64,000 bases of DNA, taken from NCBI GenBank assembly GCA_004298155.1, contig SCRD01000003.1, positions 1 through 64,000 on the forward strand, read 5' to 3'. The position numbers and the translations under genes are program-made. Shown one piece after another: positions 41,558 through 51,840 of this stretch (position 1 is the stretch's first letter; each line of letters opens with the position of its first letter). Below the pieces are notes generated by a model. That model saw only the letters and a list, made by a program, of their open reading frames with translations, ran no database searches and was not told the DNA's origin. The DNA comes from Acidobacteriota bacterium (GTDB taxonomy: Bacteria; Acidobacteriota; Terriglobia; UBA7540).

Positions 41558-43588
41558 ATGAAGACAATCTCCCCGGGGGATTTCTTAAGGACGAAAGTCG
41601 TTACTTCCCTCGATGGCCAGTATTGGGCGGCAGGTGTGCGATTGCGGATCACAACCAATTTTGAACCGATCCTCCACGCGGCCAAGAAAATCTTTGATGA
41701 GGGTATCCCGCTGGGCCACGATGGCGCGGCAGAAGTCCGGCTGCGGTTTTGGGTTGAAGATACAGCACCATCAGGGACTCCAAAGGTCAAACCCTATTTC
41801 CGCGGGTTGGACCACCTGGTTTTTGCCGGGCTCGATGGGCGCAATTCAGTGCTCATCAACCTCCAGGGCCGGTTTGGAATAGGCCGCTTCACGCCGGAGG
41901 TAGCGTCCGATGCAAATCTCTGGGAAACCGTATTGTTCCCGGCCCTCCTTACGATCCTTGGGCCGTCAGTGGGCCTGACACCATTGCATTGCGCATGCGT
42001 CGCGTGGAAAGGAAGTGGGTTGTTGCTGGCAGGGGAGTCGGGAGCCGGAAAATCCACTCTCTCTTTGGCGTTGGCGCAGTCTGGGTTCGATTTTCTCTCA
42101 GACGATCGCACTCTAATCGGTTCGCACCAGGGTTGCCTGCTGGCATGGGGCCTGTCAAGGCAGATGAAACAACGGGTTGAAAGCATCACGCAGTTTCCGT
42201 TTCTCTGTGAGATCGAACCGAATGGCATATTCAAGCGGACAGATGAGCTTCGATTTGACGCCAGGAGGGTTTCCGGCGTCCACCACATTCGGTGCTGCGA
42301 ACCGAGGTGGATTGTCTTCCTCGAACGTCAATCGGGGCCGTCCTTTTCGCTAAGCTCGATTCCACCCCATGAGGCCGCGTGGCGGCTGGGAAGCCAGCTT
42401 CATCGCGCGACTTCTGAGGCTCGGGAGAAACAACGAGGCGTGATAGAGGATCTTGTCAAAAGGGAATGTTACCGGCTTCTGTACGGTGGTGACCCCCGCA
42501 CGGTGGCAGGTGCGTTGCATTCCCTGGTTGTAAACGGGTGGAAGACTGAGAAGCAGCTGCCTCGTGCGCCAACGCTAAAGTTATCGCATGCCACGAGCAT
42601 CTCGGATGACCCACTTCGTCGATTCCGTGCGACTCCGCTCAGTAGCGAGGCACATCTGATGGGACGGCACATCAGTGTTGAAACCAACAGCCCCATCATC
42701 CTGAACAACGTCGAAACATTCCTGAATTGCAATGAGTGCTCCGATATCACATCTTCGCAATTTCTCTGGAAGATCGTTACTGAACCCGGCTGCGAAGCCG
42801 CCGTAACGTGGCCTCCAATGACTGCTTTTTCGGACGGCAGCATGTGGTACGTCAGCCTGGGCCAGCGTTGCTTCATTGCAGTTGACCACGGGGCGCGCCA
42901 GGCGATCGGGATAATTCCAGAACATCTTGCAAACGACGAGACAGGTTTTTCAAGTGTCTACCTCGCCAGCATGTTCTATCTCACCGCGCCTGCTCTTGGT
43001 CTGGTGGCTTTCTCCGCTGCATGCGTAGCCATGGAAGGACGAGGCCTCCTCCTCTTCGGTGTTCCGGGCAGCGGCAAAACTACCGCAAGCTATCTGAGCA
43101 CAAAATTTGGTTTGCAATTCCACGCCGACCAGGCCGTATTCCTTGAGAAGAAAGGCCGTACTTTGCGAGCCTGGGGAGAATTTTGGCCGGCAGCTTTTCG
43201 TGAAGACGCTCTGGAGTTTCTTCCCGAACTTGCAGGCCAAACGCGTCCACTCGCTTATTGCGATAGAACGTTCATGTGCGTCGGAAAGGATCGTTCACAT
43301 TCTGCCATATTTCGCAACGTGACCCCTGTCAGCTGCATTTTCCTGCAGAGGGGGGCAGGGACTTCCCCGAAGCTCATTCCTATTCGCCAGGAGGAAGCTT
43401 GTGGCCGGCTCGCTACATCTGTCCCATTTCTGGAGAACATGAGCGTCGCCGCCGAGCGTGAATCCGTTTTCAATTCGCTCGGACGGTTGCCTGCATACAG
43501 CCTGGTTTATGGGAGCGATCCCTCGGAAGCTGCAGTTTTCCTTCGTAGCATGCTGAATACGCACCATCCAGTGGAGGATCTATCTTGA
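41558..43588 (+). CDS. Tandem HPr-kinase-like P-loop protein
   Basis: 676 residues built from two similar halves. Each half has a P-loop: LLLAGESGAGKSTLS (about 158) and LLLFGVPGSGKTTAS (about 503). Each is followed by a strand resembling the HPr-kinase region (FDFLSDDRTLIG; LQFHADQAVFLE) and a Gly/Phe turn. Such HprK-like proteins occur next to nucleotidyltransferase-like genes in lasso-peptide and exopolysaccharide clusters; their substrate is not established. Two copies in one chain are unusual. The gene overlaps the next by 4 bp, so the products probably work together. Cytoplasmic, no membrane segment. Confidence 0.7.
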   Translation: MKTISPGDFLRTKVVTSLDGQYWAAGVRLRITTNFEPILHAAKKIFDEGIPLGHDGAAEVRLRFWVEDTAPSGTPKVKPYFRGLDHLVFAGLDGRNSVLINLQGRFGIGRFTPEVASDANLWETVLFPALLTILGPSVGLTPLHCACVAWKGSGLLLAGESGAGKSTLSLALAQSGFDFLSDDRTLIGSHQGCLLAWGLSRQMKQRVESITQFPFLCEIEPNGIFKRTDELRFDARRVSGVHHIRCCEPRWIVFLERQSGPSFSLSSIPPHEAAWRLGSQLHRATSEAREKQRGVIEDLVKRECYRLLYGGDPRTVAGALHSLVVNGWKTEKQLPRAPTLKLSHATSISDDPLRRFRATPLSSEAHLMGRHISVETNSPIILNNVETFLNCNECSDITSSQFLWKIVTEPGCEAAVTWPPMTAFSDGSMWYVSLGQRCFIAVDHGARQAIGIIPEHLANDETGFSSVYLASMFYLTAPALGLVAFSAACVAMEGRGLLLFGVPGSGKTTASYLSTKFGLQFHADQAVFLEKKGRTLRAWGEFWPAAFREDALEFLPELAGQTRPLAYCDRTFMCVGKDRSHSAIFRNVTPVSCIFLQRGAGTSPKLIPIRQEEACGRLATSVPFLENMSVAAERESVFNSLGRLPAYSLVYGSDPSEAAVFLRSMLNTHHPVEDLS

Positions 43589-44961
43589 ATCGTTTGCTGC
43601 GCGAGGCCGTCGTCGCCCAGCTGGCTCCCGCCGGCAGGGTTTTATTCAGCTTCGGATTTTGGAATTCTTTCGATGAATCCGATTGGAGCCGCGCGCTTGA
43701 CTGGCTGGATGAGAGTGGATTGGCCCTGTACTTCTTGCACAACGTGAAAGCGGTCAAGATGTTTGCGGGCCTGCCATCTTACGTACGGACACGGCTGGCC
43801 CGGAGTCTCGAAGAGAACTGCTTACGCGTCGATTCCATCAGGAAAGAGTCTGCCATCCTCAACAGTTTGTTCGATGATGCAGGCGTGCAATATGCGATTT
43901 TGAAGGGCCTTGCGCTGGTGCCCGATTACTGCCCAGATCCAACCCTCCGAACGCAATATGACCATGACTATCTTATCCGGCTGGACGCACTCGCGCGGGC
44001 CGAAGCAGCCCTGTTAGAGGCGGGGTATCAGCCAAGGGTTTCCAGGGAAGGCCATCACATTGGGTACTACCGGTCAGTGCCTGAGGTCATTTATCACACA
44101 AAAACAATCGGACTCTATTCGGCGATGTTACAAAGGCCGGTCGAGTTGCACGTCAGGCTTTGGGAAAACACAGAAGACAGGATCGACATTGCTCTCCCGG
44201 ATGATTTCATGCACCGCCTGCGCAATCGCTCGGTGTTGGGTTTGGAGTATCCGGCCTTGTGTGACGAAGATGGACTTATTTTTCAGGTCTTGCATGCCTT
44301 CCGGCACATTCTGCGCAACTGGTGCCGGCTGGCGGTCTTTTTTGAAATCTCTTATTTCCTGCAGCAACGAGCGTTGGACTCTGATTTCTGGGCGCGCTAC
44401 CAGGAACGGGCAGCGAACCTGCGCTGGGTGCCGGAAGCCTCCTCCGTCGTGTTCGGCCTCACGCGAAAGCTGTTCGGGGCCAGCATCCCGGCTAAACTTA
44501 AGACACAGATTAACCCGAAGTTCTCGGCGACGGTTGACAGGTGGATCGAACTCTATGGGTTGCCGGGAGCGCTTGCAAATTTCCGAAACAACAAGAACAG
44601 CCTGTTTCTACACCGGCAGTTTGTAGAAGACCAGTCCATATGGGCCGAGGTTCGGCGGCGACGGTTAATTCCTTTCCGCTGGCCTCATCGGGTTCCAGGG
44701 GTGTTGATTCATCGCGGAACCAGCAACTTGGCGAGAAGGCTGACCCAATATCTCCATTGCATTCGAAGGCTAAAATTTCACGCTGTCTCGGCCATCCGCT
44801 ATGCATGGGAATGTCCGCGGTGGCAAATCCTTCGAAAGATGCGCACCCCTGACGAGCTCGAGCAGGGCAGCGCGAGAGTTGGCACTGGAAGTCGTAATTC
44901 CGAGCTGTCACTGGAGCCTGTGGTTACACAGTTCAGGAAGATATCGGTATTCAGGGATTGA
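43585..44961 (+). CDS. Nucleotidyltransferase-family protein
   Basis: 458 residues. The core has ILKGLALVPDYCPDPTL and then DHDYLIRLDALARAEAALLE, consistent with the uncharacterised nucleotidyltransferase family (PF14907-like), in which Gly-x and Asp-x-Asp positions bind nucleotide. The rest is helical. It overlaps both the HprK-like gene and the initiating sugar transferase by 4 bp. In related clusters the pair probably modifies a sugar or carrier, but the chemistry is not known. An N-terminal extension of about 80 residues precedes the core. Confidence 0.65.
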   Translation: MNRLLREAVVAQLAPAGRVLFSFGFWNSFDESDWSRALDWLDESGLALYFLHNVKAVKMFAGLPSYVRTRLARSLEENCLRVDSIRKESAILNSLFDDAGVQYAILKGLALVPDYCPDPTLRTQYDHDYLIRLDALARAEAALLEAGYQPRVSREGHHIGYYRSVPEVIYHTKTIGLYSAMLQRPVELHVRLWENTEDRIDIALPDDFMHRLRNRSVLGLEYPALCDEDGLIFQVLHAFRHILRNWCRLAVFFEISYFLQQRALDSDFWARYQERAANLRWVPEASSVVFGLTRKLFGASIPAKLKTQINPKFSATVDRWIELYGLPGALANFRNNKNSLFLHRQFVEDQSIWAEVRRRRLIPFRWPHRVPGVLIHRGTSNLARRLTQYLHCIRRLKFHAVSAIRYAWECPRWQILRKMRTPDELEQGSARVGTGSRNSELSLEPVVTQFRKISVFRD

Positions 44962-46349
44962 ATATGTTCCCTTTTCGAGCATATCTGATACAGGCATATC
45001 TCGTTTGTTTCGATTTAGCAGTGATCGGCGCCTGTTGTGTCGTAGCCTGGCTGGAATTTGCGAGTACTGAAACGGGCATCCTTCCAGGCCCTCTGGTGAA
45101 CGGCAGCCACGTCGAAGCTCTTGTACCCATCCTTGTCCTTTGGCTTGCCTTCTCATTCTACTTCGGTATGTACCATTCCCGGCGTCTCGACCAGCCCTTC
45201 GCAGACCTCGTCATCATTGCCAAGGTCTCGATTGCCAGCCTGATTGTCCTTGAATCCGTCGGCCATTTGGCGCCAGCGTCTGAGTTGCCTCACACGTTCC
45301 TGGCCTGGTTTATGGCAATCAGCTTCTTCTCTCTGGCCGTGGCCAGGGTGATATTGCGACTAACCACTCGCTCCCTGCGGCGGCGGGGCCATAACGTGAA
45401 AACTCTGGTTCTTATCACCTCTCCCCCGATAGGGAGTAGGTTAGCGGCGAAAATCGACCGGCATGCCCATTATGGATACCGTGTCTTATGCCATTTTCTG
45501 TACTTTGCGTCTGGCCGGGACGAGGAGGATTCCCTTATTGATTCTGTCCGCCGCTACCTTCATGAACATTCCGTCGATGACGTAATTCTTGCCCTGCCGT
45601 CGAAAGCCAACGATCTTGCAACACAGTTGATTTTGCACTGTGAAAACCAGGGAATCAACGTCAGGATCGTCCCCGATCTTTTCCCACTGATACAAACTGA
45701 TACCGAGGTCCACGACCTTGACGGAATTCCACTGATAAATGTCCGCCATTACCCGGCGGAAAATTTCAGATATGCCGTATTGAAACGATTATTTGATGTT
45801 GCGCTGTCGCTCGCGGCCTTGGTACTTTTCTCGCCGTTGTTCCTACTGATAGCTATTTTTATCAAACTCACATCTACAGGCCCCGTATTTTTCACTCAAG
45901 AGCGCGTTGGCTTGAATGGCAAGCCCTTCAGGATGCTGAAGTTCCGTACCATGCGGCAAGACCCCGCACTCAATTCCGGCAATCACTGGACAGCTCGTGA
46001 TGACCCCTACGTGACCCCAATTGGCTGGTGGCTTCGCCGCAGCAACCTGGACGAGCTCCCTCAATTTCTGAACGTGCTCAAAGGTGATATGAGCGTTGTC
46101 GGACCGCGGCCTGAACGCCGGTTTTTCCTGGAACGGTTCCGGCAGGAAGTTCCCGATTACATGTCGCGCCACTATGTCAAATGTGGGATTACCGGCTGGG
46201 CGCAGGTGAATGGATGGCGGGGCGACACCTCCATTGCCCAGCGCGTTGCGCACGATCTTTACTACATCAGAAACTGGGCCATGGGACTTGATATCAAGAT
46301 TCTTCTCCTGACCCTGACCCGGACGTTTTTCCACCGGAACGCTTATTGA
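44958..46349 (+). CDS. Undecaprenyl-phosphate sugar-1-phosphate transferase (WcaJ/PssY type)
   Basis: 463 residues. About five membrane segments are followed by a cytoplasmic Rossmann-like part (about 140-260) and the catalytic bacterial sugar transferase domain. The latter shows RVGLNGKPFRMLKFRTM, RSNLDELPQFLNVLKGDMS and VGPRPERRFF, with conserved Asp-Glu and the PRP turn. It transfers hexose-1-phosphate from UDP-sugar onto undecaprenyl phosphate, the first step of polysaccharide repeat assembly. The sugar (glucose or galactose) cannot be told. It heads the assembly genes of the operon. Confidence 0.92.
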   Translation: MNMFPFRAYLIQAYLVCFDLAVIGACCVVAWLEFASTETGILPGPLVNGSHVEALVPILVLWLAFSFYFGMYHSRRLDQPFADLVIIAKVSIASLIVLESVGHLAPASELPHTFLAWFMAISFFSLAVARVILRLTTRSLRRRGHNVKTLVLITSPPIGSRLAAKIDRHAHYGYRVLCHFLYFASGRDEEDSLIDSVRRYLHEHSVDDVILALPSKANDLATQLILHCENQGINVRIVPDLFPLIQTDTEVHDLDGIPLINVRHYPAENFRYAVLKRLFDVALSLAALVLFSPLFLLIAIFIKLTSTGPVFFTQERVGLNGKPFRMLKFRTMRQDPALNSGNHWTARDDPYVTPIGWWLRRSNLDELPQFLNVLKGDMSVVGPRPERRFFLERFRQEVPDYMSRHYVKCGITGWAQVNGWRGDTSIAQRVAHDLYYIRNWAMGLDIKILLLTLTRTFFHRNAY

Positions 46350-46373
46350 ATCGAGCGGCCGAAAGGTAAAATT

Positions 46374-47651
46374 ATGATGGACTATCAAGCAGACCGGCGG
46401 TTGATCTCGAGGATCCGCAAATTGCGCCGCCGCTGGCCTTGGATCGTAGTGGGTGCGGGTGTGTGCGCAGGCGCTGCGCTCGTCGTGAGCCTGTTTTCAC
46501 CCAGGATCTACCGGGCAACAACTTACATTCTGGTTTCGGAATCCAAGATTGGATCCGGGTCAGGAGATACGCCCTGGCAACAGATGGCAACGCTCCCTAC
46601 TTTCTTTCCCCTTGTCGATAACGACGCCATCATTCAAGAATCGCTTAAGAAATTCAATCTGGATGGCTCCCCATACAATTTGACTGCCGAACAATTTCGC
46701 CGCAGAGGCTATCTGGATGTCCAAATTCCAAAATCTACACGGCTCCTTGAACTCGATATTGAATTCCCAGACGCAGAGATGGCCGCGGGCCTTGCCAATG
46801 ATATTGCACAACGGGCCGTCCAGTTCAATGACCGGATGAACGCCGCTGATGCATCCTCGACGCGAAACTTTCTGAAGAAACAGCTGGAGGAAGCCGCCGC
46901 GCGATTGGCGCAGGCTTCCGCTCAGCGTTTGAATATCCAACAGGAAGCGCATTTGGAAGACCAGGAAAAGGAGCTCGGAATTCTGCTGGAAGAGAAGGGG
47001 CGGCTGTCTACTCACCTTGAACAATTGCAGCTTGCCCTGGCCCAGGATGAGAGCCGGGCCAGAACGTTAAAGCAGGCCCTGGCGGGGCAACCGCGAACTT
47101 ACGAGCTAAAGAAAAGCGTTACGGCAGATCGATTTCTTGAACGAGCTGCCGAGAAGATGGGCCCATCGGGCGCGCCACTTTCCATGACTGAAGAATCGCT
47201 CAACATGACGCATGAAGCCATCCAGCAGGATCTAGTCAAGGCGAATGTCGACGCTGCTGCTGAATTGGCGGGGTCTAATGAGGCGGAAAACAGGCTTGGC
47301 CAGGTGAGCAAGCAGATCTCGCGCCTGCTGACCCGGATCACCACATTGCGAAATAAGACAGAAAATGTTGACCAAAACTACAAGTTGGCGTCTGAAGCAG
47401 TCACTACGGCCAGTCATGAATACCAAAACGCCTCGGTAACTGTCACCTCAAAATCACAAGACCTGAAGCAAGTGGCTCCTGCCATTGTTCCTGAGCGTCC
47501 GGTCCGCCCCAGGATCGTCTTGAATACACTGCTGGGTTTCCTGTTGGGTGCGATGATGTTCGCATCATCAGCGCTTGTTATTGAGAACTTTCGCGAGATG
47601 CGCCACTTGGACCGCTTATCTGATGAAGTTGAGCACGTTGCCGCAAAGTAA
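46374..47651 (+). CDS. Wzz/GumC-like chain-length or export protein
   Basis: 425 residues. One membrane segment near the N-terminus (about 22-43) and one near the C-terminus (about 385-405, NTLLGFLLGAMMFASSALVI) enclose a long periplasmic coiled-coil (about 130-300, LKKQLEEAAARLAQASAQRL...). This is the polysaccharide co-polymerase layout. There is no Walker motif, so it is not a Wzc-type kinase. It sets chain length together with the ligase/polymerase genes. Confidence 0.85.
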   Translation: MMDYQADRRLISRIRKLRRRWPWIVVGAGVCAGAALVVSLFSPRIYRATTYILVSESKIGSGSGDTPWQQMATLPTFFPLVDNDAIIQESLKKFNLDGSPYNLTAEQFRRRGYLDVQIPKSTRLLELDIEFPDAEMAAGLANDIAQRAVQFNDRMNAADASSTRNFLKKQLEEAAARLAQASAQRLNIQQEAHLEDQEKELGILLEEKGRLSTHLEQLQLALAQDESRARTLKQALAGQPRTYELKKSVTADRFLERAAEKMGPSGAPLSMTEESLNMTHEAIQQDLVKANVDAAAELAGSNEAENRLGQVSKQISRLLTRITTLRNKTENVDQNYKLASEAVTTASHEYQNASVTVTSKSQDLKQVAPAIVPERPVRPRIVLNTLLGFLLGAMMFASSALVIENFREMRHLDRLSDEVEHVAAK

Positions 47652-47667
47652 GGATTGAAAGACACAT

Positions 47668-49116
47668 ATGTCTGTCATCCCTCAAGCATTCCCTCGGCGG
47701 CTATTCCTTAACAGTGCAGCAATATTCGGCGGCGAAGCTGTAGCGCGTTGTGCAACCCTTCTCATGGCCATAATGATCGCCCGCTGTTTCGGGCCGGTGG
47801 CACTGGGAGAGTATGGATATGCATTGGCGTTTGCAAGCGTCCTGTTGCTGGTTCCTGACTTCGGGACGCACCTTTTTGCGATACGAGAACTTTCAATCGA
47901 CCCTGAACGACTACAGGATATTTTCTGGAATGTCCACTGGCTGAAGCTCTTCCTTACTGGTGCCGTCATCCTTTTTGTCATTCTCTCTGGCACATGGTTG
48001 ATATCCGACGTGGAAAGCCGCCTTCTATTCTATTTGCTGGCGGGAAAGGTGCTGCTACAAACCTACTCCCAGGCTTCTATGGCGGTATTTAAGGCATTTG
48101 AGCGGATGCATTTTGTCGCCTTGCAGCAGAGCGTCAACTCGCTCGTCGTTGTGGGTTGGGTCGGAGCTGCATTGTTGTTCAAGGCCGGCCTGTGGGTGGT
48201 TGTGTCCGCGCTTATAGCCGGCCAGGCGGCAGAGGCCTGCCTCGGCTGGCAATTCATCAGGGCAAACTTTTCTCCAGGGCGCCCTGCCTGTGTGGAACGC
48301 ACACTCCTGTGGGCAATCATAGTCTCAAGCTTCCCAATCGGGATTACAACAATGCTACAGGCACTCAATCTTCGGATTGACGTCCTGGTGCTGGGGCGAT
48401 ACGTTTCAAATCAAGTGCTTGGTCAATTTCAGGCAGTGGCCTGGTTTCCAGTGGGAATCTTCCTGCTCACTTCACTTCTGATGACCATTCTGTTTCCCAG
48501 GCTCTCGCGCCTATTGCGCAGTGGCTCTGTTCACAGCAGCGCTTTTTTAAGAGGCCTTCTGAAGAATGGTTTGTTGGCCGCCACCCTGGCGTCACTTATT
48601 CTGTGGTTTTGCGCCCCCTCGCTGTTGGTCTGGATCTTTGGGGAAGCTCTGGCGCCCTCGGCGCCCACGCTGCGGCTCCTGGCTCCCATGCTTCCCCTGG
48701 TGTTTCTCAACACAGTCCTTTTCTATGTTTTTATTGCCGCGCAGCGCCGTGGGGTATATATGGGTACCCTCGGTCTCGGAGTTATGCTCGGTCTCGCCTT
48801 GAGCCCTTTTCTTTCGGCCCGCTATGGGGTTGTGGGTTGCGCGGTCGCGGACGTGGTCCGTGAATTCACGATGTGCTCTGTTTATCTTTATTTTCTGATA
48901 CGGGAGAGCTACGCGCGCGTGGCAGGGTGGGGCGTTTTGAAGGTTTTTCTGCCAGCAACCCTGTTTGTCGGCATGGGAGCCATCGTTACTGCATCGCCTG
49001 GAGAAAGCGGCCAGTGGCCGGCAGTCTGGATATTGCTGGTTCTCGCAGGAACACTGACAACTCTGGGCTTTCCCCGACGTATTGAGTGGCAGCTTCTTGC
49101 AGACGAGACCTTATGA
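47668..49116 (+). CDS. Lipid-linked oligosaccharide flippase (Wzx-like)
   Basis: 482 residues with about 12-14 membrane segments in the polysaccharide-biosynthesis (MATE/MOP) pattern, starting FGGEAVARCATLLMAIMIARC and containing charged residues within helices (GPVALGEYGYALAFASVLLL). It moves lipid-linked repeats to the periplasmic side. It overlaps the next gene by 4 bp (ATGA). The specificity cannot be seen. Confidence 0.88.
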   Translation: MSVIPQAFPRRLFLNSAAIFGGEAVARCATLLMAIMIARCFGPVALGEYGYALAFASVLLLVPDFGTHLFAIRELSIDPERLQDIFWNVHWLKLFLTGAVILFVILSGTWLISDVESRLLFYLLAGKVLLQTYSQASMAVFKAFERMHFVALQQSVNSLVVVGWVGAALLFKAGLWVVVSALIAGQAAEACLGWQFIRANFSPGRPACVERTLLWAIIVSSFPIGITTMLQALNLRIDVLVLGRYVSNQVLGQFQAVAWFPVGIFLLTSLLMTILFPRLSRLLRSGSVHSSAFLRGLLKNGLLAATLASLILWFCAPSLLVWIFGEALAPSAPTLRLLAPMLPLVFLNTVLFYVFIAAQRRGVYMGTLGLGVMLGLALSPFLSARYGVVGCAVADVVREFTMCSVYLYFLIRESYARVAGWGVLKVFLPATLFVGMGAIVTASPGESGQWPAVWILLVLAGTLTTLGFPRRIEWQLLADETL

Positions 49117-50609
49117 GTGAGCGAGTCAACTCCGTTTCAACGCATCTCAGCGGCAGCTTGATCGCATACCTGATAGCGACTGTCACTTTCGGAGGCTTGC
49201 TTGCTCTCACAGGTTCGACGCCGCGATGGTCGCTTCTGCTCGCGGGAAGTTTCGCTTATTTGTCGCTTGGAGCCATCTCGGTTAAAGAGCCTCTGATTTT
49301 TGTTGTTACGTTTCTCGTGGTGTTAGAGGTTTTCCCACCTTTCTTTTTTACGCAAACAGGCGGCACGCCGGTTTTTCTTTCATTTTTCCTCCTCCCTATC
49401 GGAGGTGCGATTATCGTCTCTCGCCTTCGAGACCTTCGCTTCGGCGGAGATTCTATTGCAAGCGGCCTGGAGATTTTTCTGGTGGCGACGGCCCTTTCGA
49501 TTCCTTTTGCCTGGTGGTCCTCGGGCGTCAGGGCCGGCACGGAGAGCTTTTCCCATTGGCTGCTCCTATCACAAATGATTCTTATTTATTACCTCATCCG
49601 TGGCGGCGCTCGAGTGAGAGAAACTCCCTGCGAGCGATGGGCTTTCAGGGTCCTTCTGGCGGGGGCGTTGATATCGGCCACTTACGGCATTATTGACTTC
49701 GTATGGCCCGTCCCATTTCCGCACCCTGCTGCGGATCAATTCATCTGGCTTGGGAGTGTAATCTTACGCCGGGCACAGGGCGTGTTCTACGAGTCCTCGA
49801 ATTTTGCAAACTTCTGCGGTTTATTCCTGGTCGTAACTTCAGCAGCGTTGCTGGGACAAAAAGAAAAGTCACTGGGCATTCAGCGGCCAGTACTTACCGC
49901 TTTGGTCGCAATTTTCGGTCTGGCTGTCCTGGTATCTTTTTCGCGAAGTACGTGGGCTGCCGTGTTTGTAGCTCTGATTGTGTTCGCTTCCATCACAGGA
50001 AACGTGAAGGTTCGACGTGGCGCTGTATTCTTGCTGGTCCTTGCAATTCCACTCTTCTTGCTCTGGAAATTTTCACCTGAGCTTTGGACGTATCTCCTCG
50101 ATGCAAGGGTGGGGAAACTCGCGGAAATATTTGTCAGCCCGGATGCAGCCACCAGCGGCAGGTTCGACACCTGGCGTCATGTTCTTTCCATCGTCATAGA
50201 AAATCCGCAATACCTTGTTTTTGGGGTTGGTTATAAGACCCTCTCGTTAACCCGGTTGTTCCATGGAGAGATCATAGTTGATAACGGTTATCTCAGCCTT
50301 TTGTTGGAAACGGGCCTTGTGGGTCTGGGTGGCTTCCTGTACTTTTCCTGGACAATTCTGAGAACATTTTTCACACTGGCGCGCGCAAGGGACCAGAGAG
50401 TGGCTTTCTGGTCGACCGTTCTGTTTTCCTTCTGGTGCGGTCAACTGGTCCAACTGTTGGCTGTGGATGCCTACACTTTTTGGCGCAACATGGCAATCTT
50501 TGCGGCTCTCGCAGCCTTCACGCTGAACCGCGCAGCAAGAACGGCGTCACTGGAAAAAAATGACAATTCAGCTTATCGGACGATTATGTCTGCCGAGAGC
50601 TTCAGATGA
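49113..50609 (+). CDS. O-antigen ligase/polymerase-like membrane protein
   Basis: 498 residues from the ATG at 49113, which overlaps the flippase stop (the frame is open back to 49086). About 12 membrane segments, with the long loop containing GRFDTWRHVLSIVIENPQYLVFGVG and DNGYLSLLLETGLVG, typical of Wzy_C proteins. It probably polymerises or attaches the repeats on the outer face of the inner membrane. It is the second such gene in the window. Confidence 0.85.
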   Translation: MSERVNSVSTHLSGSLIAYLIATVTFGGLLALTGSTPRWSLLLAGSFAYLSLGAISVKEPLIFVVTFLVVLEVFPPFFFTQTGGTPVFLSFFLLPIGGAIIVSRLRDLRFGGDSIASGLEIFLVATALSIPFAWWSSGVRAGTESFSHWLLLSQMILIYYLIRGGARVRETPCERWAFRVLLAGALISATYGIIDFVWPVPFPHPAADQFIWLGSVILRRAQGVFYESSNFANFCGLFLVVTSAALLGQKEKSLGIQRPVLTALVAIFGLAVLVSFSRSTWAAVFVALIVFASITGNVKVRRGAVFLLVLAIPLFLLWKFSPELWTYLLDARVGKLAEIFVSPDAATSGRFDTWRHVLSIVIENPQYLVFGVGYKTLSLTRLFHGEIIVDNGYLSLLLETGLVGLGGFLYFSWTILRTFFTLARARDQRVAFWSTVLFSFWCGQLVQLLAVDAYTFWRNMAIFAALAAFTLNRAARTASLEKNDNSAYRTIMSAESFR

Positions 50610-51820
50610 AAAAAAAGATACTCTTTCTCGAACAGCAGAGTTGGTTGAGCGGTGCGCAACGGGTGCTCGAGTCTGTATTGGAGGCCACCGCCGAAGAATA
50701 TGATCCGATCGTGGCATTTCCGGACGAGGGTCCGTTCCAAAGGGCCCTTGCTGACCGCAAGATCCAGACCCTCACCTATCCGCTTGGCTCTTATCAAACG
50801 GGGCAGAAATCCCGTGCAGAAATGCTGGATTTTGCCGGACGAAGCCTGCTGTGTTCGTTCAAACTGGCCACGTTGATTCGGAGGGAGGAGGTAGGGCTTG
50901 TCTACATCAACGGACCCCGATGCATGCCTGCAGGGGTTCTGGCTGCGCAGCTTACGAGGCGGCCCGCACTGTTTCATTTGCATTTAACACTGGTGCGCAA
51001 GCCGGAGATTCTACTTGTTGCTGGTCTGGGGCGCTACGTTTCAACCATCGTGTCATGTTCGCGGGCAGCCGCAGCAGGTATTGTCAGCGCTAATCGCTGT
51101 TTGGCCACGAAGACCCATATCCTCTACAATCCTGTTGCCGGCCGTGCCGATGCTACGAAAGTACTGGCCACACCTCAACCACCAGCCGGCAACTCTTCAG
51201 TTCTGACCATTGGCGTGGTAGGGCGAATCACCAAACCCAAAGGGCAACGGATCCTGCTGAACGCAGTCGGGAGGCTGAGCGCGAAGAACAAAGCCATGGT
51301 TCGTGTAATTTTTGTCGGCGCACCTTCGCCGGGCAACGGAGAGGACCTGGCGTATGACCAACGCCTCAAAGAGTGCGCAGCTCAGTTCTGTCTAGAGACA
51401 AAAACCAGCTGGGCTGGTTACCAGGCAGTCGTTGGCCCGTTCTATCGTGCAATGGATGTGCTTGTTCAACCCTCGCTGGTAGATTCGGGTGAATCGATGC
51501 CGCTGGCTGTACTGGAAGCCTTGCAGCATGGAGTACCGGTGATTGCGTCCTGGACAGGAGGGATCCCAGAGGTCATTCGTCACGGATCGAACGGCCTGCT
51601 GGTTCCGCCAGGGGACGAAGTTGCGCTCGCCAGAACTTTGGAGCGCTTCATTCAGGATGCCTCGCTCCGCGCGCGCCTCTGCGCCGGGGCCCAATCAGGC
51701 TTTGATGAGCGATTTTCGCTTGAAGCCTTTAAGTCGAGAATTCGGGGTCTGATATGGAAGCTTTGCACCGCGCAACATATGGGGAATACCAAGACAATTC
51801 ACGAGGAATCCGTCGCCTAG
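50606..51820 (+). CDS. GT4-family glycosyltransferase
   Basis: 404 residues, two Rossmann domains. The N-terminal domain starts KILFLEQQSWLSGAQRVLES. The C-terminal donor domain has IGVVGRITKPKGQRILLNA and SGESMPLAVLEALQHGVPVI, with the E-x7-E motif binding the nucleotide sugar. There are no membrane segments, so it acts at the cytoplasmic face on a lipid-linked acceptor. It overlaps the ligase gene by 4 bp. Confidence 0.88.
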   Translation: MKKKILFLEQQSWLSGAQRVLESVLEATAEEYDPIVAFPDEGPFQRALADRKIQTLTYPLGSYQTGQKSRAEMLDFAGRSLLCSFKLATLIRREEVGLVYINGPRCMPAGVLAAQLTRRPALFHLHLTLVRKPEILLVAGLGRYVSTIVSCSRAAAAGIVSANRCLATKTHILYNPVAGRADATKVLATPQPPAGNSSVLTIGVVGRITKPKGQRILLNAVGRLSAKNKAMVRVIFVGAPSPGNGEDLAYDQRLKECAAQFCLETKTSWAGYQAVVGPFYRAMDVLVQPSLVDSGESMPLAVLEALQHGVPVIASWTGGIPEVIRHGSNGLLVPPGDEVALARTLERFIQDASLRARLCAGAQSGFDERFSLEAFKSRIRGLIWKLCTAQHMGNTKTIHEESVA

Positions 51821-51840
51821 AGCCTGGTTATGTTTCCGGT

